Assembly: GCF_903819335.1 (NCBI RefSeq)
Contig: NZ_CAIJDE010000043.1
Location: forward strand, 224,556-288,555
Length of the DNA: 64,000 nt
Direction: 5' to 3'
Source: Flavobacterium panici
GTDB lineage: Bacteria > Bacteroidota > Bacteroidia > Flavobacteriales > Flavobacteriaceae
This document shows, piece by piece, positions 51,968 through 60,431 of this stretch. The notes under the pieces were generated by a model. That model saw only the letters and a program-made list of their open reading frames with translations. It searched no databases and was not told where the DNA came from. The stretch's first letter is position 1. Every line of letters begins with the position of its first letter. The position numbers and the translations under genes are program-made.

Positions 51968-52135
51968 GCCCACAGATTTTACGGATTGAACAGGTTTACG
52001 CTGCTTATTTGTCATTTCGAGGGACGAGAAATCGCACGTGAAAGTCCGCAAAGTAAGGCTCTTCATCATTACTTCGCAGTATAACAAAAAAACAAATCTG
52101 TGTAAACCCGTTTAATCCGCAAAACCCGTGGGCAA
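51968..52135. repeat. hairpin with a GTCATTTCGA fragment in its loop
   Basis: GCCCACAGATTTTACGGATT at the left pairs with AATCCGCAAAACCCGTGGGC at the right, and GTTTACGC/GTGTAAAC join in. Inside is a truncated GTCATTTCGAGGGACGAGAA unit (from 52011) without its full partner arm. It occupies the gap between the SDR and SemiSWEET genes. Confidence 0.7.
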
Positions 52136-52179
52136 AAACTTAGAATCTTAGCCTCTCACCCCCCTTAGAACCTTAAAAA

Positions 52180-52440
52180 ATGAACTACATAGACATCATA
52201 GGATTATTTGCCGGAGCCTGCATTACACTCTCTACAATTCCGCAGATTTTAAAGGTTTGGAAAACCAAGAAAGTAAAAGATATTTCCCTTAAAACCTTCA
52301 GCATTCTTACTTTCGGAATCGCAGTTTGGATTATTTACGGAATTCTAAAAAAGGATCTTCCCATAATAATCACAAACAGTGTTTCCTTATGCCTGAATCT
52401 CGTCATGGTTTATTTTATTATTTATTATGAGAAAGAGTAG
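52180..52440 (+). CDS. SemiSWEET-type sugar transporter
   Basis: 86 residues, one triple-helix bundle (helices about 5-24, 38-58, 62-83), the size of bacterial SemiSWEETs, which dimerise to form a sugar pore. The Pro-Gln signature is in TLSTIPQILKVWKTKK, and an Asn in the third helix (ITNSVSLCLNLV) is placed as the binding-pocket Asn of the family. The inner-membrane topology is clear. The gene is monocistronic between two repeat clusters. Confidence 0.9.
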   Translation: MNYIDIIGLFAGACITLSTIPQILKVWKTKKVKDISLKTFSILTFGIAVWIIYGILKKDLPIIITNSVSLCLNLVMVYFIIYYEKE

Positions 52441-52455
52441 CTTTTGAGATGCTAA

Positions 52456-52847
52456 GTTTTTTTGCCCACGGGTTTTGCGGATTAAACCGGTCTGCGCAGG
52501 TTTAAATTTGGATTTGTGTTGAGTTTGAATCTCGCAAAGTCGCAGAGTCGCAAAGTTTTTTAAGTTAATAGCGTCCAGCTTTAGCTGGATGGAAAAATTA
52601 ATTAACGCATAAAAGGGCTTTAGCCAAACCGTAATAGTTTGGCTAAAGCCCTTTTCAAATATTCTTAGACCTCCAGCTAAAGCTGGAGGCAATTTGAAAA
52701 ACCTTTTTAATCTTTATAATCTGTGGCAAAATAAAAACTTTGCGACTTTGCGAGATTCAAACTCAACACAAATCCAAGTTTAACCTGCGTGAAAAAACAA
52801 AACCTGCGCAAACCCGCTCAAATAAGTAAAACCCGTGGGCAAAAAAA
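52456..52847. repeat. concentric multi-shell inverted repeat
   Basis: From outside inward: TTTTTGCCCACGGGTTTTGC with GCAAAACCCGTGGGC-type partner (52826-52847); CGCAGGTTTAAA through ATCTCGCAAAGTCGCAGAG (52496-52561) paired with its complement at 52734-52790 over some 60 bp; the CCAGCTTTAGCTGG module (52569-52692); and a central hairpin AAAAGGGCTTTAGCC...GGCTAAAGCCCTTTT (52612-52655). No gene is present in the 480-bp gap. Confidence 0.85.
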
Positions 52848-52860
52848 TCTAAAAATAAAA

Positions 52861-52885
52861 AAAACAGCTTCTTTAGGAAAAGCTG
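52861..52885 (-). terminator. terminator of the 52.9-kb gene
   Basis: AAAACAGCTT pairs with AAGCTGTTTT across a short loop, with A/T runs on both sides. It lies directly downstream of the minus-strand gene ending at 52921. Confidence 0.75.
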
Positions 52886-52920
52886 TTTTTTTCGTAATAG
52901 TAGTTAATATATAATGCTTG

Positions 52921-53715
52921 TTAGCTAGCTAATTTTTGATTGTATGGTTTAAATGAAAAATGATATTTTGCTCTAAGATGTCTTGCTGCAGCCAGCATTT
53001 CAGAAAAATTCATGGTTGAAATTCGTTTGATTTCATTAATCGGTTTCATTGCCAGATTAACAACAGGATCAAATGTGCTCAGGTAATTAAAACTGTGCTG
53101 CTCTACCTCTATTTCAACAATATTTTTTAGAATACTTTTTTTAAGCAGCGTTCCCACAAGTCCTTTTTGCGGCACTGTTTCGTATTCTTTTATTCTTTTT
53201 GAGATTCTTGAATTTTCTTTTCCTATGTAAATATAATTTCCAGAATCGTTTGTAAAATGCTGTTTAACCTGATTGGTCAATTCTACATTTTTGTTTTCAA
53301 TTGTTGGCATTCCAAGTAATGTAAACTGAATATGTTTATGGCTTTCAAAATACAATACACTATTGATAACCGAAGAATTGCTTAAAACAGCCGATTGCTT
53401 TTTGCTTAAAACTTTCTTTTCTCCATTTGCGCCAAAACTATGGCTTACGTTTCCGTTTTCGCAGTAAACAAAAAACACAGGTGCGCTTTTAAAAGATTCG
53501 ATACTCAAACTAACTTCTTCATTAAATTCAAGATCAAAATGCATAAACAGGACTTTATCATCAAATCTATTTCCTTTAATAGAGCCTTTTGTCCATTTTG
53601 ATTTAATATCTAAATTATATTCATTGTTATTCGCTGTAAGCTGACCATTAAAACTATCTTTTAAGTCGTTAAAAACAGCATCAAATCCTCCGGTATTTAT
53701 GTAAAGTTTTTTCAT
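52921..53715 (-). CDS. hypothetical protein, AraC-sensor-like without DNA-binding domain
   Basis: 264 residues, soluble. Residues about 55-135 (FMHFDLEFNEEVSLSIES, VFFVYCENGNVSHSFGANGE, SKKQSAVLSNSSVINSVLYF) resemble the cupin-like sensor half of flavobacterial AraC-family regulators. The C-terminal half has no recognisable pair of AraC helix-turn-helix motifs; instead it has a helical region ending in MNFSEMLAAARHLRAKYHFS. It may be a sensor-only derivative, or the resemblance may be fold-level coincidence. No close operon partner; the downstream side has its own terminator. Confidence 0.5.
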   Translation of the reverse strand: MKKLYINTGGFDAVFNDLKDSFNGQLTANNNEYNLDIKSKWTKGSIKGNRFDDKVLFMHFDLEFNEEVSLSIESFKSAPVFFVYCENGNVSHSFGANGEKKVLSKKQSAVLSNSSVINSVLYFESHKHIQFTLLGMPTIENKNVELTNQVKQHFTNDSGNYIYIGKENSRISKRIKEYETVPQKGLVGTLLKKSILKNIVEIEVEQHSFNYLSTFDPVVNLAMKPINEIKRISTMNFSEMLAAARHLRAKYHFSFKPYNQKLAS

Positions 53716-53870
53716 TTGCTTTGGTTTAAGAAAAGTATTTTGTATTTATTTACGTACAAAAACAACTTTTAGTTTTTTACTCATTTTCTATAACCCAAAT
53801 TTCGTACTTCTTGCAAATCAAATCCTTATACAATTTCAATCAGAAATTTCATAATTTTTAGCTGCACAGC

Positions 53871-53991
53871 AACAAAGGTTCAAAGGGACAGAGAAACAAA
53901 GGTTTCCCTCTCAATACTTTAGAAAGACGCACTGCAGTGCGTCTCTACAAAACCTCTGAACCTTTGAACCTCTGTCCCTTTGAACCTTTAG
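53871..53991. repeat. inverted repeat with a perfect 20-bp palindrome in the loop
   Basis: Outer arms AAAGGTTCAAAGGGACAGAG (53874-53893) and CTCTGTCCCTTTGAACCTTT (about 53970-53989) are exact complements. The loop contains AGACGCACTGCAGTGCGTCT (53925-53944), a perfect palindrome of another type. The remainder of this 365-bp gap is AT-rich without visible signal. Confidence 0.85.
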
Positions 53992-54009
53992 CGAAGCTCA
54001 TAAAAAGAA

Positions 54010-54050
54010 AAAACAGCTGCTCCAGAATAAATCTGGAACAACTGCTCCTC
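54010..54050 (-). terminator. imperfect hairpin, possible terminator of the 54.1-kb gene
   Basis: CAGCTGCTCCAGA faces TCTGGAACAACTGCTC with one mismatch region, adjoining an A/T-rich stretch. It lies 31 bp downstream of the minus-strand gene ending at 54081. Confidence 0.45.
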
Positions 54051-54080
54051 AGCAAAATAAAAATACTTATCTATTTTATT

Positions 54081-54419
54081 TTATGTAAGTTCACTTATGT
54101 CTGCATTTTTTGAATAATTTTTCTTCGGAATATCTTTAAAAAATTCGGCTTCTTCTAAATCTGCTGTTGGGCCGTATCCTAATAAATGAGTTCCTTTTTC
54201 CTGATCTTTTGTTTCAATAATATATAAAATTGACATATCATCCGGATCGCTCATTCCTTCATAACGATGATGCGCTACAATATATATTTCATCTGGCTTG
54301 TAAGCATATTTAGTTTCTGAATCAATTAAACAGCCATTGTCGAATAAATAATTCTTTGTATAGCCTTCATCCTGATATTTCTTTATATAGTCGGTTTCGT
54401 GTTTTTGTTCTTTTTTCAT
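54081..54419 (-). CDS. small conserved hypothetical protein (112 aa)
   Basis: 112-residue soluble, charged protein (YIKKYQDEGYTKNYLFDNGC, DEIYIVAHHRYEGMSDPDDM, GTHLLGYGPTADLEEAEFFK). Short Bacteroidota proteins of this type are sometimes labelled phosphoribosylpyrophosphate synthetase in databases, but the size and the lack of a PRPP-binding loop make that label doubtful. Its position among stress-type and signalling genes may indicate a stress role. The function is unknown. Confidence 0.6.
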   Translation of the reverse strand: MKKEQKHETDYIKKYQDEGYTKNYLFDNGCLIDSETKYAYKPDEIYIVAHHRYEGMSDPDDMSILYIIETKDQEKGTHLLGYGPTADLEEAEFFKDIPKKNYSKNADISELT

Positions 54420-54643
54420 GATTTTGTAATTTAAGATTAGTTGATAATCTTTGTTAATTCAAATTTCATCATTAAAATCAATGAAAATTAACTCTATTAA
54501 TTTTAATGTTAGCTCATTCAAAAAACGGAAAACAAATCAAAATTTATTTTTATAATTTTAGGTTTTAATCTGAAAAACTTTAGAAAACACTATATTAATT
54601 ACACAAAATTTATTGTTTGAATCAAAACAAAAACAAATTTTTA

Positions 54644-57600
54644 ATGAACAATACAAACCAAGATTTCATGGCAAAAGGAGGCGAAATGGGTGCATTAACC
54701 CGTGCCAAAGACTGGAGCAAAACTCCTGTTGGTGCTGTCGACACATGGCCGCAGAGTCTTCGTACTACTTTAGGAATTCTGCTGAACTCAAAATTCCCCA
54801 TGTTTTTGTTTTGGGGACCAGAACATATTTGTTTTTATAATGATGCCTATCGTCCAAGTCTTGGAAACGATGGAAAGCATCCCGCTATATTAGGTCAAAA
54901 AGGTGCTGAATACTGGCCGGAAATCTGGGATTTTATTGGTCCGCTGATTGATCAGGTTTTAACAGAAGGCGAAGCAACATGGCATGAAGATTTATTACTG
55001 CCTATTTACCGAAACGGAAAAATGGAAGATGTTTACTGGACTTTCAGCTACAGTCCGGTTACAAATGATGATGGTAAAATTGACGGTGTTTTGGTGATCT
55101 GCAATGAAACTACAGATAAGGTAAACATTCACAAAAATTTAGAAGAAAGCAATAAACGCTACAGAAACAATATTCTTCAGGCACCAAATGCAATGTGTAT
55201 TTTTAGAGGAAAAGATTATGTTGTTGAAATTGCAAATGAACCTATGCTGGAATTTTGGGAACGTAAAGAAGATGAAGTTCTCAACAAGCCTATTTTTGAA
55301 TCAATTCCTGAAGCTGCGGGACAGGGTTTAGAAGATATTCTTTTGAATGTTTATAATACCGGTGAAAGATTTACAGCTAATGAACTTCCGGTAAAACTAA
55401 CCCGAAATGGCAAAATTGTAGATACTTTTGTAAATGTTGTTTACGAAGCTTTAAAAGAACCCGACGGATCGATCTCTGGAATTGTTGCCATTGCAAACGA
55501 TGTTACGCTTCAGGTTACAGCACGCAATACAATTGAAGAAAGCGAAAAACGATTTAAGAATATTGTAAAACAAGTTCCGCTTGGAATCGCCATTCTGAAA
55601 GGCAAGGATTTGCTGGTCGAAATGGCTAATGAAACATACTTGCAAATTGTAGATAAAACCGAAGAACAAACACTTAATAAATCGGCATTTGAATATCTGC
55701 CGGAAGCTAAAGAAACCGTTCAGCCTTTGCTTATGCAAGTTTATGAGACCGGAATCCCCTATTTTTCAAATGAATTACTGGTTACTTTAAACCGATACGG
55801 AAAACAGGAAGATTGTTATTTCAATTTGGTTTTTCATCCTTTAAGAGAAGAAAACAATGCTATAACAGGCGTTATTGTTGTAGGTTATGAAGTTACAGAA
55901 TCAATAAAAGCACGTTATTATCTGGCTGAAAGTGAAAAAGCGTTTAGGAACCTTGTAATGCAGTCGCCTATTGCAATGACTATTTTTAAGGGAAAAGACC
56001 ATATTATTGAGATGGCCAATACAACCCTGCATAATGATATTTGGCAGAAAGACCCAAGTGAAACTATTGGTAAACCTTTATTAGAGGTGTTTCCTGAGCT
56101 CTTAGATCAAAAATATCCTCAATTACTTGACGAAGTACTATACGATGGAAAAACGATTCGTGAAAACGAATCTATTGCATATATTGATATTAAAGGCAAA
56201 TTAGAGAAGTTTTATCTGGATTATCAATATACTCCTTTGTATGAAAAAAATGGAGAGATATCATCGATTATGGTTACCGTAAACGATGTTACAGAAAAAG
56301 TAGAAGCCAGAAAAAAGGTCGAAGATGCCGAAGAAAGAGCACGTCTAGCATCTGAAATTGCCGAAATCGTAACCTGGGATTTAAATATTCCAACGCAGGA
56401 ATTGATTTATTCTGATAATCTGCCAGAGTTGTTTGGTCTTCCAAAAAACTTAAAGATATCACGCCCGCAGGTACTATCCCGAATTCTTCCGGAAGATTTT
56501 GACAACATTCAAAAAGCTTACGAAATTGCTTTGCAAACCAATATTTATAAATACGAAGCACGCGTTTTAAAACCAGATGACAGTATTGCCTGGATTCGTG
56601 TTCACGGAAAGATCTTTTTTGACGAATTAAAAAATCCTACCAAAATGCTGGGCACCGTAATGGACATTACGGAGGAAAAGAACAGACAGGAAATTTTAAT
56701 GAAAAGTGAAAAAAAATTCCGTGTTCTTGCAGATTCTATGCCGCAGTTTGTCTGGACAAGTGACACAATGGGAAATCTGGATTATTTCAATCAGTCGCTT
56801 TATGATTTTTGCGGGATCACAAAAGCCGATGTCGATCAAAACGGATGGCTGCAGGTGATACATCCTGATGATCGTGAAGAAAATATCAACATCTGGATGC
56901 AGTCTATAAAAACGGGAGAAGAATTTTTGTTTGAACATCGTTTTCGCCGTCATGATGGTATATACCGCTGGCAGTTTAGCCGCGCCATTCCGCAGAGAGA
57001 TCCTGAAGGAAAGATTCAAATGTGGGTTGGTACCAGTTCTGATATTCAGGACCAGAAGGATTTTACAAATCAGCTTGAAAAGCAGGTTCACGATCGAACT
57101 GAAGAGCTGGAACTTAAAAACCGGGATCTGATTAATATGAATATCGAACTCCAGTCTTTTGCTTATATTTCAAGTCATGACTTACAGGAACCGCTTCGGA
57201 AAATCCAGACTTTTGCGAGTCGTTTAGCAGAGTTGGATGATCAGAATATTTCGGCGAAAGCCAAAACATATTTAGAGCGAATTGAAGTTTCTGCTAAAAG
57301 AATGCAGACATTAATTCAGGACCTTCTCACCTATTCCAGAACCAATTCTGCCGAAAGGATTTTTGTAAAAACTAATTTAGATGAAATCGTTGAAGAGGTT
57401 TTAATGGATTTTTCGGAACGTATTGAAGAAAAAAATGCTGTTATTGATCTACAGCCTTTGGGAGACGGAACTGTGATGCCTTTTCAATTTCGACAGCTGC
57501 TGCATAATTTAATTGGAAACGCACTTAAATTTTCCCGAAAAGATATTCCGCCGCATATTGAAATTAAAGCGCGCAGAGTTCCTGGAAGTGAACTAAATTT

Positions 57601-57850
57601 TAAAGTTAATTATCCTGAAAAAACATATTTCTGCCTGCGAATAAAAGATAACGGAATTGGCTTTGATAATGAATACAATGAACGAATTTTTGAAGTTTTC
57701 CAGCGATTAAATACTGAAAGCGAATTCTCCGGAACCGGAATTGGTCTGGCAATTGTAAAAAAAATTGTCGAAAACCATAAAGGAATTATAAAAGCAAAAA
57801 GCGAAAAAGGTCAAGGTGCAACTTTTAAAATTTTCCTGCCAGAGCTATAA
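54644..57850 (+). CDS. multi-PAS sensor histidine kinase (cytosolic, phytochrome-like kinase core)
   Basis: 1068 residues from the ATG at 54644; a TTG at 54617 is in frame but less likely. The first domain (about 15-170, WSKTPVGAVDTWPQSLRTTL) is the PAS-like module common in bacterial PAS kinases. About five further PAS domains follow, three of which are clear internal duplicates (FESIPEAAGQG, FEYLPEAKETV and LLEVFPELLDQ at equal spacing). The last one is PAS_3-like (EFLFEHRFRRHDGIYRWQFS). The kinase core is HisKA with SSHDLQEPLRKI and HATPase with NLIGNALKFSR, DNGIGF and GTGIGLAI. There is no transmembrane segment. A response regulator is encoded convergently 59 bp away and is the likely partner. 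Confidence 0.92.
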   Translation: MNNTNQDFMAKGGEMGALTRAKDWSKTPVGAVDTWPQSLRTTLGILLNSKFPMFLFWGPEHICFYNDAYRPSLGNDGKHPAILGQKGAEYWPEIWDFIGPLIDQVLTEGEATWHEDLLLPIYRNGKMEDVYWTFSYSPVTNDDGKIDGVLVICNETTDKVNIHKNLEESNKRYRNNILQAPNAMCIFRGKDYVVEIANEPMLEFWERKEDEVLNKPIFESIPEAAGQGLEDILLNVYNTGERFTANELPVKLTRNGKIVDTFVNVVYEALKEPDGSISGIVAIANDVTLQVTARNTIEESEKRFKNIVKQVPLGIAILKGKDLLVEMANETYLQIVDKTEEQTLNKSAFEYLPEAKETVQPLLMQVYETGIPYFSNELLVTLNRYGKQEDCYFNLVFHPLREENNAITGVIVVGYEVTESIKARYYLAESEKAFRNLVMQSPIAMTIFKGKDHIIEMANTTLHNDIWQKDPSETIGKPLLEVFPELLDQKYPQLLDEVLYDGKTIRENESIAYIDIKGKLEKFYLDYQYTPLYEKNGEISSIMVTVNDVTEKVEARKKVEDAEERARLASEIAEIVTWDLNIPTQELIYSDNLPELFGLPKNLKISRPQVLSRILPEDFDNIQKAYEIALQTNIYKYEARVLKPDDSIAWIRVHGKIFFDELKNPTKMLGTVMDITEEKNRQEILMKSEKKFRVLADSMPQFVWTSDTMGNLDYFNQSLYDFCGITKADVDQNGWLQVIHPDDREENINIWMQSIKTGEEFLFEHRFRRHDGIYRWQFSRAIPQRDPEGKIQMWVGTSSDIQDQKDFTNQLEKQVHDRTEELELKNRDLINMNIELQSFAYISSHDLQEPLRKIQTFASRLAELDDQNISAKAKTYLERIEVSAKRMQTLIQDLLTYSRTNSAERIFVKTNLDEIVEEVLMDFSERIEEKNAVIDLQPLGDGTVMPFQFRQLLHNLIGNALKFSRKDIPPHIEIKARRVPGSELNFKVNYPEKTYFCLRIKDNGIGFDNEYNERIFEVFQRLNTESEFSGTGIGLAIVKKIVENHKGIIKAKSEKGQGATFKIFLPEL

Positions 57851-57890
57851 AAAAACGCCAAACTCATTTAGTTATAAGTTTGGCGTTTTT
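57851..57890. terminator. bidirectional terminator
   Basis: AAAAACGCCAAACT pairs perfectly with AGTTTGGCGTTTTT, followed by T residues on both strands. It separates the convergent PAS kinase and response regulator genes. Confidence 0.9.
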
Positions 57891-57908
57891 TTTATGTTTT
57901 AAGTTTAA

Positions 57909-58340
57909 CTACAATTTGTACACAAAAGTCTTTTTGTCCGGAACAAATTCTTTCCAGTTTATGGTAAGCGAATGTTCTATCGATTTTATGATATCTTTCA
58001 TTAAAACCGGTTTTGTAATAAAATAATTTGCGCCCAGATTAAGACATTTTTCAATAATACCAGGTTCATTTGATGTTGAAAAGATAATCACCGGAATATC
58101 ACTTTTTTCTTTAGAACCTTTCAGCTCGTTTAATACATCAAAACCGTTCTTTCCCGGCATATTCAAATCTAAGAAAATGACAGTGGGAGTTGGCGGCGGA
58201 TTATAAACGGCATTTAAGAGCTTTTCTCCACCTGAGTAAGTCTGGAGGTTAATATCTTGTGATAATGACTCTACAGCGTCTGTAAATATGCTTAAATCGT
58301 CTTCATCATCATCAGTGTAGAATATTGTCCATTCTTTCAT
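57909..58340 (-). CDS. single-domain response regulator (Rcp1/phytochrome-type)
   Basis: 143 residues from the ATG at 58340 (MKEWTIFYTDDDEDDLSIF); ten more codons are open upstream. An acidic pocket of consecutive Asp residues, phospho-acceptor Asp in VIFLDLNMPGKNGFDV, IIFSTSNEP and FITKPV define the receiver. The DDDEDDL motif is that of Rcp1-like regulators that pair with phytochrome-type kinases, which fits the convergent multi-PAS kinase. No output domain. Confidence 0.9.
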   Translation of the reverse strand: MKEWTIFYTDDDEDDLSIFTDAVESLSQDINLQTYSGGEKLLNAVYNPPPTPTVIFLDLNMPGKNGFDVLNELKGSKEKSDIPVIIFSTSNEPGIIEKCLNLGANYFITKPVLMKDIIKSIEHSLTINWKEFVPDKKTFVYKL

Positions 58341-58550
58341 ATGTAATTTTGGGTAAATCTGTTTGTCCAAAGATAGTTAAAATTAGCGAAATAAAACAAT
58401 TTGTTTAGAAATTCTCACAAAATCAGTTAATTGAAATATAATAATTTAAAAATATAATTCTGTAAGCCATTTCATGGCAAAAATCTCAATTTTGTTATAC
58501 AGCGTTTTAACGCTTTGAATCAAAATATTAAATATAAAAATTATAGAGCC

Positions 58551-59051
58551 ATGGGAGATCATAAAGACCTTACAGAAAATTTAGCTGCTGATAAAATCAA
58601 AGAATTAGCAGAAAACATAAAAACGTGCATGTTTTGCACTTACGACAGCTACAGACTGCAGTCACGACCAATGTCTGTTCAAAAAGTAGATGATTTGGGA
58701 CGTCTTTGGTTTTTATCTGACCGAAACAGTACTCATAATGCAGAGATTACGATGAATCCGCAAGTTGAGTTATTCTTCTCTGAACCGCACGATAAATTCC
58801 TGACGATACATGGAACGGCAACTATTTCGTACGACAGGAAAACAATCAAAGAATTATACGACCCAATTATAAAAGTATGGATGCCGGGCGGTGAAGATGA
58901 TCCCAATTTAAGCGTGATTACCGTAACGCCGGAAGATGGTTATTACTGGAACAACAAAAACGGTAAGATTGTAGCTATTGCAAAAATGACCGCTGCTTTT
59001 GTTACCGGGAAAGTTATGGATGACGGTATTGAAGGGAATTTGAAGTTGTAA
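58551..59051 (+). CDS. pyridoxamine 5'-phosphate oxidase-like flavoprotein (general stress protein 26 type)
   Basis: 166 residues from the ATG at 58551 (MGDHKDLTENLAADKIKELA). An in-frame TTG at 58515 is less likely. The split-barrel FMN-binding fold is shown by KTCMFCTYDSYRLQSRPMSV, LGRLWFLSDRNSTHNAEITM and VELFFSEPHDKFLTIHGTAT. The length and sequence fit the general-stress-protein-26 group rather than true PdxH. The reaction is unknown, probably flavin or F420-type reductase chemistry. It belongs with the SDR and DUF892 genes as stress-associated proteins. Confidence 0.85.
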   Translation: MGDHKDLTENLAADKIKELAENIKTCMFCTYDSYRLQSRPMSVQKVDDLGRLWFLSDRNSTHNAEITMNPQVELFFSEPHDKFLTIHGTATISYDRKTIKELYDPIIKVWMPGGEDDPNLSVITVTPEDGYYWNNKNGKIVAIAKMTAAFVTGKVMDDGIEGNLKL

Positions 59052-59130
59052 AAGAAATATTCTCATTTTATGTCATTTCGACGAAGGAGAAATCGCACTA
59101 GTACATCGACAAAGATTAAGACATAGTTTT

Positions 59131-59691
59131 GTCATTTCGACTGAAAGGAGAAATCGCACTCGTGTATCGGCAAAGATTGGCGACTTTCTATGCGGATTTT
59201 CGGGTGCGATTTCTCCTTTCAGTCGAAATGACAAACTTATTCAAAATGATAATTAAGGAATTCAAAATTCGGATTAAACTCTTTAATCAATTCAAGTTTT
59301 TTCTCTCTCCTCCATTTCTTTAATTCCTTCTCTCTTACGATTGCTTCTTGAATCCAAGTAAATTTTTCATAATAAACCAAATGCTCGATATAGTATTTCG
59401 CGGCAAAGGAATTCACTTTTAATTCTATATTTTCTTTGTGTTTAACAAGTCTTGCTTTTAGATTGTTGGTTACCCCAATGTAAAATGTAGAGCGGTTTTG
59501 ATTTGTAATTATATAAACATAATAGCTGTGAAAGCCAATTTGGGTATTCATTTTTTTTAACGCGAATATACTTATTTTAACATTCAGTTTGTTATTTCGA
59601 CGAAAGGAGAAATCGCACTCGAAAATCCGCATAGAAAGTCGCCAATCTTTGTCGACATACTAGTGCGATTTCTCCTTTCAGTCGAAATGAC
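59131..59691. mobile_element. composite repeat: GIY-YIG nuclease gene framed by inverted hairpin repeats
   Basis: Each end is a hairpin of about 102 bp of the GTCATTTCGACTGAAAGGAG family (59131-59232 and 59591-59691). The two hairpins are inverted relative to each other; their interior blocks (GGCGACTTTCTATGCGGATT versus its complement AATCCGCATAGAAAGTCGCC) match. Only the GIY-YIG gene lies between them. A further partial hairpin (59071-59118) adjoins the left end. The arrangement resembles REP/RAYT elements, but the nuclease family differs and mobility is an inference. Confidence 0.6.
59237..59551 (-). CDS. GIY-YIG nuclease domain protein
   Basis: 104 residues from the ATG at 59551; the frame runs further upstream into the repeat, but MNTQIGFHSYYVYIITNQN is the standard start. 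GIY-YIG signature YYVYIITNQNRSTFYIGVTN (about residues 9-28), then Arg in LKARLVKHKE, and conserved YYIEHLVYYEKFTWIQEAIV and REKELKKWRREKKLELIKEF, where the Glu of the EAI-x-RE-x-ELK motif is catalytic. The short UPF0213/YhbQ-like group is widespread and often found as multiple genomic copies in flavobacteria. It cuts DNA at unknown sites. It lies between two inverted hairpin repeats (see the composite element). Confidence 0.9.
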   Translation of the reverse strand: MNTQIGFHSYYVYIITNQNRSTFYIGVTNNLKARLVKHKENIELKVNSFAAKYYIEHLVYYEKFTWIQEAIVREKELKKWRREKKLELIKEFNPNFEFLNYHFE

Positions 59692-59717
59692 AAATCTGAG
59701 TCTATAAAAAACAGCTT

Positions 59718-60431
59718 TTAAATCATAATCCTCTTCATCTCTAAAGCATTCAAAATCCCTGCTTCGCTTGCTGTATTATTAAAATATATAAATCCTGATT
59801 TTAAATTAGTTGTGTTTTTTATCTGAAGTAATTCTTCAACTGAATAACTGGAGTAAAACATATTAGGAACTCCGTGTAACCGAATGTAAACCAGCGGAAA
59901 ATCTTTAAAAATAGTCTGTGGTAATTGCGGGTGACTTACACTGCAAAATGTGATATTATTTTCCATAAAAGCATCCCAAACCTCTTGATTCCACCAGGTT
60001 TTATGGCGAAATTCAATTACGTTTTTAAATTTTAAATCCAAATTACTGATAATTTGTTTTAATCTTTCTGAAGTAAAATAATAACTCGGCGGAAACTGAA
60101 AAAGCACACAAGCCAGCTTTTCTTTTAAACCATTTTCGCAGACATTATAAAATTCTGAAATCAGGTTTTCACAATCTGAAAATTGTTTGATATGAGTAAT
60201 TTCTTTGGGCGCTTTTACCGAAAAAAGAAAATTTTCCGGTGCTTTATTGTACCAGTTCGTGAGGATTCTAAGCGTTGGAAACTTATAAAAGCTTCCGTTG
60301 AACTCATACGTGCTAAAGTACTGGGAATAAAACTCAAACCATTTCGAGTATGTCAGATTGTCAGGGTAGAAAATTCCCTTCCAATAGCGATTATTGTAAC
60401 TTGAACATCCTATTAAAATTTCGTTTTTCAT
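59718..60431 (-). CDS. DUF72 family protein (YecE-like)
   Basis: 237-residue cytosolic protein of the DUF72/YecE family with a TIM-barrel-type fold. Features are the N-terminal IGCSSYNNRYWKGIFYP, YEFNGSFYKFP (about 43-53), NFLFSVKAPKEITH, VEFRHKTWW-type HKTWWNQEVW and the C-terminal YIRLHGVP. The function of the family is unresolved. It overlaps the preceding glycosylase gene by 4 bp (ATGA), so translation is coupled and the pair may act together, perhaps in DNA damage response; the latter is inference. Confidence 0.9.
   Translation of the reverse strand: MKNEILIGCSSYNNRYWKGIFYPDNLTYSKWFEFYSQYFSTYEFNGSFYKFPTLRILTNWYNKAPENFLFSVKAPKEITHIKQFSDCENLISEFYNVCENGLKEKLACVLFQFPPSYYFTSERLKQIISNLDLKFKNVIEFRHKTWWNQEVWDAFMENNITFCSVSHPQLPQTIFKDFPLVYIRLHGVPNMFYSSYSVEELLQIKNTTNLKSGFIYFNNTASEAGILNALEMKRIMI

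Noticed and set aside
59552..59632. N-terminal extension of the GIY-YIG protein (27 residues)
   Set aside because: The upstream codons come from the hairpin repeat, and the family start is MNTQIGF at 59551.
60183..60404. Plus-strand frame opposite the DUF72 gene
   Set aside because: Antisense to conserved DUF72 sequence, no promoter, no family.
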